NCBI GenBank assembly: GCA_038137215.1
Contig: JAYQBG010000011.1
Span: 19,941-83,940 of the forward strand
Source of the DNA: JABJAG01 sp038137215
Lineage (GTDB): Bacteria; Pseudomonadota; Alphaproteobacteria; UBA6615
DNA length: 64,000 bases
Direction: 5' to 3'
The notes below the pieces were generated by a model, which searched no databases, was not told the origin of the DNA, and saw only the letters and a program-made list of their open reading frames with translations. Positions 58,403-64,000 of the stretch are shown here, piece by piece. Both the position numbers and the translations under genes were made by a program. Within the stretch, counting starts at the first letter, position 1. Each line of letters starts with the position of its first letter.

Positions 58403-60787
58403 TTATTCTGCTGCCAGCCGGTAGCCGCTGTGCTTGCGCATGCGCTTGGTGATCACGGCGGCCGCCCCGTCGAGGATAGCGTCGGCATCGATGCGATGGG
58501 TCCGGTACAGGTCCTGCAGGTCGCCGGACTGTCCGAAGCGCTCCACCCCCAGCGCGGCGATGTTGTGATTGGCCACGCCGCCCAGCCAGCTCAGGGCCAT
58601 GGAGTGCCCGTCGAGAACGCTGACCAGTCCGGCGTCGGGTGCCAGCTGTGAAAGCAGAGCCTCGATATGGGAGGGCGTCACATTGGGGCCCTGGGCGTGG
58701 GCGCGGGTTGTCGCCTGCCAGTCGGCGTAAAGGCGGTCCGCCGAGGTGACGGCAAGCAGGCCTGCTCCGGGAATGTCTTCGAGGATCGCTTCATGGGCCT
58801 CTATCGCCTCGGGCGCGATCACGCCGGTATAGACGATTGCCAGTTCAGCACCGGGCGCGGGTTCGCGCAGCCAGTAGGCACCAGCGATCACGTCCTCGGC
58901 GACAGGGGCGAAGTCTCTTTGGGGCTGGTCGATCACCCGGGTCGAGAGACGCAGATAGACCGAGCCGCCGTCATCGGCCTGCATGTGCTCGAAGCCCCAG
59001 CCCATGATATGGGCCAGTTCGTCAGCATAGGCCGGCTCATAAGAGGTCAGGCCCGGCTGGGACAAGCCGATCAGCGGTGAGTTGATCGACTGATGCGCGC
59101 CGCCCTCGGGGGCGAGGGTGATCCCCGACGGGGTGGCCGCCAGCATGAAGCGGGAATCCTGGTAGCAGGCGTAATTCAGGGAATCCAGACCGCGGGAGAT
59201 GAAGGGGTCGTAGAGCGCGCCGACCGGCAGAAGCCGCGCGCCGAACAGCTTGTCCGACAGGCCCAGCGCGGCGAGCAGCAGGAACAGATTGTTCTCGGCG
59301 ATCCCCAGCTCGATATGCTGGCCCGACGGACTCATCGCCCATTTGAAGGCGGAGGGGACCTGCTCCTCGCGGAACACGTCGGCCATTTCCTGGTGGCGGA
59401 ACAGGCCGCGCTGGTTAACCCAGCCGGCCATATTGGTGGTCACCGTCACATCCGGCGTGGTGGTGACGATATGGCGGGCGAGCTCACTGTCCCCGCGCCC
59501 GAGTTCGTTGAGGATATGTCCGAAGGCTTCCTGGGAGGACATCAGTGCGCCCTCGGGAACCGGAAGGGTCTGGACCGGTACGGCGGGAACGCGTTCCGGT
59601 TCGGGGCGTGCGGCAAAGGGCACGTTTTCTAGGAAGGCGCGCAGCGCGTCTTCGTCCACGCCCAGCCCTTCGGCGAAATCCCATTCATGGCCGTCGCGGA
59701 TGTCGTGGCTGTCCTTGAACTCTGCCATCTGGTCCGGGTTCATCAGGCCCGAGTGGTTGTCCTTGTGGCCGGCGAGCGGCGTGTTGAAGCCCTTGATCGT
59801 GTACGCGATGAAGCAGTGGGGCGTGTCATCGTCGCCCACACTGGCGAAGGCTTCCAGGGTGGCGGCCATGTCGTGCCCGCCCAGATTGGTCATCAGCCGT
59901 TGCAGGGCATCGTCATCGTATTCCTTCAGAAGGGTCTGGATGCCCTTCACGTCACCCAGGTCCTCCGTCAGATGCGCGCGCCAGGACGCCCCGCCCTGAA
60001 AGGTCAGCGCGGCATAGAGCTGGTTCGGGCAGTTGTCGATCCAGTGCTGCAGCTCTTCGCCGCCGGGCTTGGCGAATGCGGCTTCGAGCAGCTTGCCGTA
60101 TTTGATCTCGACCACCTTCCAGCCGACCGAGCTGAAGAAGTCGGCGATCCGCTGAAACAGGTAGTCATGCACCACGCCGTCAAGGCTCTGACGGTTGTAG
60201 TCGATCACCCACCAGAGATTGCGTACATCGTGCTTCCAGCCTTCGAGCAGGGCTTCGAAGACATTGCCTTCGTCGAGCTCGGCATCGCCCATCAGTGCCA
60301 CCAGCCGGTTGTTGGGCCGCGCATCGCCAAGCTGATGCAGGCGCACATAGTCGCGCACCATGGCACCGAACAAGGTTGCGCCCACGCCGAGACCCACCGA
60401 ACCGGTGGAGAAATCCACATCGTCGGTGTCCTTGGTGCGCGAGGGATAGGATTGCGCGCCGCCGAGGGAGCGGAAGTTCTCCAGCTTGTCCCGGGTCTGG
60501 CGCCCCAGCAGATACTGGATCGCGTGATAGACCGGTGAGGCATGCGGTTTCACCGCGACCCGGTCTTCTGGGCGCAGGGTGTGCATATAGAGCGCCGTCA
60601 GCAGTGTGGCCGAAGAGGCGCAGGAAGACTGATGGCCACCGACCTTCAGCCCGTCGCGGCTTTCGCGGATATGGTTGGCGTTGTGGATCGTCCAGGAGGA
60701 CAGCCAGAGAATTTTTTTCTCCAGCTCCTCGAGCATCGGGATATCGACGTTGGACAGAATGGTCTTGCCGGAGACTTTCGTGGCCAT
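58403..60787 (-). CDS. ThDP-dependent transketolase-like/2-oxoacid dehydrogenase E1 (MdeB-like)
   Basis: A 794-residue homodimeric-type E1 or transketolase-fold enzyme. The ThDP/Mg motif is MGDAELDEGNVFEALLEGWKHDVRNLWWVIDYN (about 166-198). His residues for cofactor are in KVGGHQSSCASS and KPHASPVYH, and the transketolase-type pyrimidine domain begins near residue 430. It is shorter than AceE (about 890) and close to the length of the MdeB protein (2-oxobutyrate/pyruvate dehydrogenase E1-like) of Pseudomonas. The divergent Lrp-type regulator matches the MdeR gene found next to mdeAB there. No methionine gamma-lyase gene is adjacent, so the exact 2-oxoacid is open. Confidence 0.85.
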   Translation of the reverse strand: MATKVSGKTILSNVDIPMLEELEKKILWLSSWTIHNANHIRESRDGLKVGGHQSSCASSATLLTALYMHTLRPEDRVAVKPHASPVYHAIQYLLGRQTRDKLENFRSLGGAQSYPSRTKDTDDVDFSTGSVGLGVGATLFGAMVRDYVRLHQLGDARPNNRLVALMGDAELDEGNVFEALLEGWKHDVRNLWWVIDYNRQSLDGVVHDYLFQRIADFFSSVGWKVVEIKYGKLLEAAFAKPGGEELQHWIDNCPNQLYAALTFQGGASWRAHLTEDLGDVKGIQTLLKEYDDDALQRLMTNLGGHDMAATLEAFASVGDDDTPHCFIAYTIKGFNTPLAGHKDNHSGLMNPDQMAEFKDSHDIRDGHEWDFAEGLGVDEDALRAFLENVPFAARPEPERVPAVPVQTLPVPEGALMSSQEAFGHILNELGRGDSELARHIVTTTPDVTVTTNMAGWVNQRGLFRHQEMADVFREEQVPSAFKWAMSPSGQHIELGIAENNLFLLLAALGLSDKLFGARLLPVGALYDPFISRGLDSLNYACYQDSRFMLAATPSGITLAPEGGAHQSINSPLIGLSQPGLTSYEPAYADELAHIMGWGFEHMQADDGGSVYLRLSTRVIDQPQRDFAPVAEDVIAGAYWLREPAPGAELAIVYTGVIAPEAIEAHEAILEDIPGAGLLAVTSADRLYADWQATTRAHAQGPNVTPSHIEALLSQLAPDAGLVSVLDGHSMALSWLGGVANHNIAALGVERFGQSGDLQDLYRTHRIDADAILDGAAAVITKRMRKHSGYRLAAE

Positions 60788-60917
60788 GGTGTTTGCCTGA
60801 CGTGTTCGGGAGGCCGTCAGACTAGCATCGGTGCATATTCGAAGAATTGCGAAGATGGCGAGAATACCCGATAGTTTGGCAATATCTGATCACCATCAGC
60901 CTTTTTGAAAGCATGTT

Positions 60918-61397
60918 ATGCCGCAAAAAGAACTTGACGCGATTGATTACAAAATTCTCGAAACCCTTCAGGGGGATGCCCGGATCTCGAATGTGGACCT
61001 GTCCGAGCAGGTCAACCTGTCACCTTCCCCCTGTCTGCGCCGGGTCAAGCGGCTGGAGGCGGAGGGGACCATCCGCTCCTATGCAACCCTGCTCGATCCC
61101 GCCGAGGTGGGCCTGCCGGTCAGTGTCTTCGTGCAGGTGTCGCTGGAACGGCAGGTTGACGATGCGCTGGAAAACTTCGAGCGGGAAATCGTTACCCGGC
61201 CGGAGGTGATGGAGTGCTACCTGATGACCGGTGACAGCGATTACCTGCTGCGCGTGGTCGCGCCGGATCTCGAGAGTTTTCAGAAATTCCTGCTGGAACA
61301 TCTGACCCGAATTCCCGGTGTCGCCAGTATCAAGTCGAGTTTTGCCCTCAAGCAGGTTAGCTACCGCACGGCCCTGCCGCTCGGGCATTTGCGTTGA
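60918..61397 (+). CDS. Lrp/AsnC-family transcriptional regulator
   Basis: A 159-residue Lrp/AsnC regulator. It has an N-terminal HTH (LDAIDYKILETLQGDARISNVDLSEQVNLSPSPCLRRVKRLE) and the C-terminal RAM effector domain (VFVQVSLERQVDD...VMECYLMTGDSDYLLRVVAPDLESFQKFL). Divergent from the E1-like gene with 130 bp between, it is most likely the regulator of that gene, sensing an amino acid or its oxoacid. Confidence 0.94.
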   Translation: MPQKELDAIDYKILETLQGDARISNVDLSEQVNLSPSPCLRRVKRLEAEGTIRSYATLLDPAEVGLPVSVFVQVSLERQVDDALENFEREIVTRPEVMECYLMTGDSDYLLRVVAPDLESFQKFLLEHLTRIPGVASIKSSFALKQVSYRTALPLGHLR

Positions 61398-61409
61398 TCG
61401 GACGAACCT

Positions 61410-61453
61410 CAGCATCCTTCGAGGAGCGCGCAACGCGCGCGTCTCGAAGAATG
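61410..61453. repeat. Intergenic repeat, family C (copy 3)
   Basis: CAGCATCCTTCGAGGAGCGC, an inner GCGCGCAACGCGCGC palindrome, and CGTCTCGAAGAATGC form an interrupted palindrome after the Lrp gene. It is related to the elements at 24473 and 45246. Confidence 0.65.
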
Positions 61454-61584
61454 CCGTGGAAAGCAGGCGCGCGAATCGCATCACAACCCCCTCGCGGAGC
61501 GGGCCATGATCAAGATGGTCGCTGCGAAATTGTGCAAGCCGCCGCCCGGTCGTAGTCTGGACCCGGTCGGAACTTCGGAGAGGC

Positions 61585-62699
61585 ATGATGGAAGATACGG
61601 TCGGGGCGTTTGTGCCCCATGGTCTGTTCGAGGTGAACGGCGCGTCTGATGGTCCGCTGGCCGGCCTCACCTTCGCGGCCAAGGACATCATCGATGTTGC
61701 GGGTCACGTGACCGGCTGCGGCAATCCCGACTGGTTGCGCACCCACGCGCCAGCCACGGCGACCGCCTCCTTAATCGGGTCCTGTCTCGATGCGGGGGCC
61801 ACGCTGGTCGGCAAGACGGTCACCGAGGAGCTTGCGACCGGGCTGACCGGCGAGAACATCCATTACGGTACGCCGCGGAACGTGAACGCGCCCGGCCGTG
61901 TGGCAGGCGGCTCGTCGTCGGGGTCCGCGGCGGCGGTGGCGGCCGGGCTGGTGGACTTTGCGCTCGGTTCGGATACCGGTGGTTCGGTGCGCTCGCCCGC
62001 CAGTTTCTGTGGCGTTTACGGTATTCGTCCCAGCCATGGCCGGGTTCCCATGGATGGTGTGATGCCATTGGCGCCGGGACTTGATGTGGCTTGCCCGAAA
62101 CCCCGATGTGCTCGACCGGGTCAGCCGCACCATNNNNNNNNNNNNNNNNNNNNNNNNNNNNNNNNNNNNNNNNNNNNNNNNNNNNNNNNNNNNNNNNNNN
62201 NNNNNNNNNNNNNNNNNNNNNNNNNNNNNNNNNCCGCACCATCTGGGGCGCGGAAGGCTGGGCGGCACATGGCGCGTGGATCGAAGCCGAGAAGCCGGTC
62301 TTCGGCAGCGGCGTTGCGGCACGGTTTGCAGCCCGCGCCCGGGTCACCGCCGAGGCCGTGGCCCGGGCGAATGCGGCGCGTGACGCCATTGCCGATTATC
62401 TGGATGACCTTCTGAAGGAAGGCGCGGTTCTGGCATTGCCGGCGGCCCCCGGTGTGGCGCCGGAAATCAGCGGCAGCGATGCGGACATCGAACCCTTTTG
62501 CGCCGCCAATGAGCCGATCGGGTCGGTGTCCGGGCTGGGCCGGTTACCGCAGATCGTCTTGCCCATGGCAGTGCTTGACGGGTTGCCGCTGGGGCTTGGC
62601 CTGACGGCTGCGGCCGGGAATGACGAGATGCTGCTGGGAATTGCCAGCGCTTTGTATAACGCCGGTGCCATACCGGACAGGGAGAATGAACATGAGTGA
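61585..62699 (+). pseudogene. Amidase (amidase-signature family), broken by frameshift and gap
   Basis: The N-terminal 165 residues are a good amidase-signature domain: catalytic Lys in FAAKDIIDVAG, cis-Ser in AGGSSSGSAAAV and nucleophile in GSDTGGSVRSPASFCGVYG. After APGLDV a short deletion shifts the frame: the next frame reads WLARNPDVLDRVSRT up to a 100-N gap (62134-62233). After the gap IWGAEGWAAHGAW continues to the normal C-terminus. Compared with the intact downstream paralogue, about 90 residues are missing around the gap, so the duplicated CCGCACCAT flanks do not simply mean zero gap here. If complete it would hydrolyse an amide. Confidence 0.8.
62134..62233. other. Assembly gap (100 N) with 9-bp duplicated flanks
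   Basis: CCGCACCAT stands before (62125-62133) and after (62234-62242) the gap. Alignment of the two amidases by eye shows that about 270 bp of coding sequence are absent here. The gap is thus real, or the contigs were joined at a short chance overlap. Confidence 0.7.
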
Positions 62700-63882
62700 G
62701 TTGTATCGGACCTTCGTTTCGGGCTTTTGCAGTCACGACAATATCAAGGTGCCGGGCTCGGGGAGGGGACCGCTCGCCGGGACAAGCTTTGCCGTCAAAG
62801 ACATCATCGACGTCGCCGGTCAGACGACCGGCGCGGGGAATCCGGACTGGTACAGGACCCACGAGCCAGCCGAACGCCACGCCACGGCCGTTGCCCGGCT
62901 GCTCGATGCCGGGGCCGACCTGGTGGGCAAGACCATCACCGAAGAGTTTGCCTATGGCCTGATCGGTGAGAATTTTCACTATGGTACGCCTGTGAACCCG
63001 CGCGTGCCCGGGGGTGTACCCGGTGGGTCTTCATCCGGTTCGGCTTCGGTGGTGGCCGCCGGAGAGGCGGATTTCGCGCTTGGTACGGATACGGGCGGTT
63101 CCGTGCGCGTCCCGGCCAGTTTCTGCGGCCTGTACGGAATCCGTCCCAGTCATGGCCGCGTCCCGCTGGACGGGATTTTGCCCCTGGCGCCGAGCCTCGA
63201 CACCTGCGGATGGTTCGCCCGGAACCCGGAACTGTTCCGGGCCATTGGCCATGTGCTGCTGGGGGTGCAGCCTTCGGGGGCGCCGACCCGGGTGCTGCTG
63301 GCCGAGGATGCCTTCGAACTTGCCGATGCGGAGGTGCGGGATGCGCTCGCGCCCGCCATCGCCGCTGTGACAGCGCAGATCGGCACCCCGCAAGTTGTGC
63401 GGCCGGGCGAGATGGTCGGGCTGGCAGGCTATGGCGAATGGCAGACCGCCATGCAGGTGACGCGTGGCTCGGAGGCCGCGGCCTCGCATCTGGCCTGGAT
63501 GCAGGCGACGGATCCCGAGATGGGTCCGGGCTTCCGCGGGCGGTTCGAGGCCGGCGCAAAATACACAAAGGCCGAGATTTCCGAGGCCATAACAAGGCGG
63601 GCAATGATTGAGGGCTACCTCTCGGGCCTGCTGGGGGAGGATGCCATCATGCTGGTTCCCGGCGCCCCGCGTGCGGCCCCGCAGCGCGGCGCCGAGGAAG
63701 CGGTTTACGACGACCTTCGCGACCGCAACGAATTATACAATTGCGCTGCACCGCTGGCGCGCTTGCCGCAGGTCTCTCTCCCGCTGGGAGAGACGGCATC
63801 GGGGCCGGTCGGGCTGGGCCTTGTGGCCGGTCACGGGAACGACGAGATGCTACTGGACCTGGCCGTGACGTTGGCGAACTGA
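62692..63882 (+). CDS. Amidase (amidase-signature family)
   Basis: A 396-residue amidase. Catalytic triad: Lys in FAVKDIIDVAGQ (about 36), cis-Ser in PGGSSSGSASVV (about 113) and Ser nucleophile in GTDTGGSVRVPASFCGLYG (about 137). It ends with PLGLGLVAGHGNDEMLL-like sequence. It is of the short type near AtzF/GatA-like amidases. GGGAGA precedes the ATG, which overlaps the stop of the preceding amidase gene by 8 bp. The tandem pair suggests hydrolysis of an amide or carbamoyl compound in a catabolic route. Confidence 0.92.
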   Translation: MSELYRTFVSGFCSHDNIKVPGSGRGPLAGTSFAVKDIIDVAGQTTGAGNPDWYRTHEPAERHATAVARLLDAGADLVGKTITEEFAYGLIGENFHYGTPVNPRVPGGVPGGSSSGSASVVAAGEADFALGTDTGGSVRVPASFCGLYGIRPSHGRVPLDGILPLAPSLDTCGWFARNPELFRAIGHVLLGVQPSGAPTRVLLAEDAFELADAEVRDALAPAIAAVTAQIGTPQVVRPGEMVGLAGYGEWQTAMQVTRGSEAAASHLAWMQATDPEMGPGFRGRFEAGAKYTKAEISEAITRRAMIEGYLSGLLGEDAIMLVPGAPRAAPQRGAEEAVYDDLRDRNELYNCAAPLARLPQVSLPLGETASGPVGLGLVAGHGNDEMLLDLAVTLAN

Positions 63883-63927
63883 ACCCGGTCGTTAACCATT
63901 CAACTATTTTGTGATTGGGCGTATCCC

Positions 63928-63959
63928 GACGGAGTGGTAAATAATTATTTAAATCCGTC
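63928..63959. promoter_or_regulatory. Nested palindrome upstream of the last gene
   Basis: GACGGA and TCCGTC flank a perfect 12-bp AT-rich palindrome, AAATAATTATTT (63939-63950). It lies 15 bp upstream of the ATG at 63974 and in the region where a promoter is expected. It could be an operator. Confidence 0.4.
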
Positions 63960-63973
63960 TGTGGGGGTTGGAT

Positions 63974-64000
63974 ATGCTGCGCCGAGGATTTTTGGCCGCG
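63974..64000 (+). CDS. Start of an exported protein, partial (runs off window)
   Basis: GGGGGTTGG precedes ATG 63974. Only nine codons are visible, MLRRGFLAA, which look like the beginning of a twin-arginine-type signal peptide (RRGFL). Nothing more can be said about its function. Confidence 0.4.

Noticed and set aside
1..64000. CRISPR array, rRNA operon, insertion sequence or phage genes
   Set aside because: I saw no regularly spaced direct repeats, no rRNA-like stretches and no transposase or integrase frames. The palindromic repeats are short, dispersed and without coding capacity.

Overview
The window is GC-rich, densely coded, and reads as a draft-quality genome fragment of an alphaproteobacterium. 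Support for this includes TRAP transporter parts, BaiF-type CoA transferases, molybdenum hydroxylases, a flavin oxidoreductase fused to SelD, and intergenic palindromes that I associate with alphaproteobacteria. Three 100-N gaps have the same bases on both sides. Several genes carry single-base frameshifts or in-frame TAG codons, so part of the apparent gene decay may be sequence error.

The strongest result is a selenocysteine system. The machinery is all present: an FAD-oxidoreductase/SelD fusion (24903-27125), tRNA-Sec with anticodon UCA (27219-27314), SelB (32279-34201) and SelA (34198-35604), with selA and selB overlapping by 4 bp. Within the same 42 kb I find three genes with an in-frame TGA exactly where the protein family has its redox cysteine: a SelW/Rdx-like protein (CxxU, 2376-2594), a peroxiredoxin-like protein (UxxC, 28322-28801) and an AhpD/carboxymuconolactone-decarboxylase-like protein (CxxU, 44039-44656). 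Ordinary gene calling truncates or misses all three. The last one sits behind a thioredoxin and is followed by a paralogue without the redox pair.

Layout. 1-6 kb: sugar/cation symporter fragment, DUF6134-like protein, UbiX and SelW-like, a cytochrome c, a frameshifted LOG protein, and two paralogous extradiol (VOC) dioxygenases. 6-9 kb: a MerR-like remnant and a copper P-type ATPase. 9-18 kb: gentisate 1,2-dioxygenase, orphan TRAP permease, GH3 fragment, oxaloacetate-decarboxylase family enzyme, CoA transferases, a PLP aldolase and an acyl-CoA dehydrogenase. 18-24.5 kb: two tandem molybdenum-hydroxylase large subunits, DUF983 and a GST. 24.5-35.6 kb: selenium genes mixed with cupins, an HbpS-like protein and a PhyH-type dioxygenase. 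35.6-44 kb: isochorismatase, DMT and LysE exporters, LLM oxidoreductase, broken 3-hydroxybutyrate dehydrogenase, patatin, GNAT, two cupins and a broken TRAP receptor. 44-54 kb: thioredoxin and the two CMD proteins, a third molybdenum hydroxylase, two ACMSD-like amidohydrolases, an Ldh-family dehydrogenase, alpha/beta hydrolase, MetE-like protein and a deacetylase. 54-64 kb: MarR/SDR with a palindromic operator, D-2-hydroxyacid dehydrogenase, DMT exporter, a ThDP-dependent E1-like protein divergent from an Lrp regulator, and two tandem amidases.

Taken together the genes suggest a heterotroph that degrades aromatic or heterocyclic acids and amides: ring-cleaving dioxygenases, molybdenum hydroxylases, ACMSD-like decarboxylases, amidases, CoA transferases and several uptake or export systems. 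It appears to use selenocysteine for part of its thiol redox defence. The catabolic part is inferred from families, not from a recognisable complete pathway.
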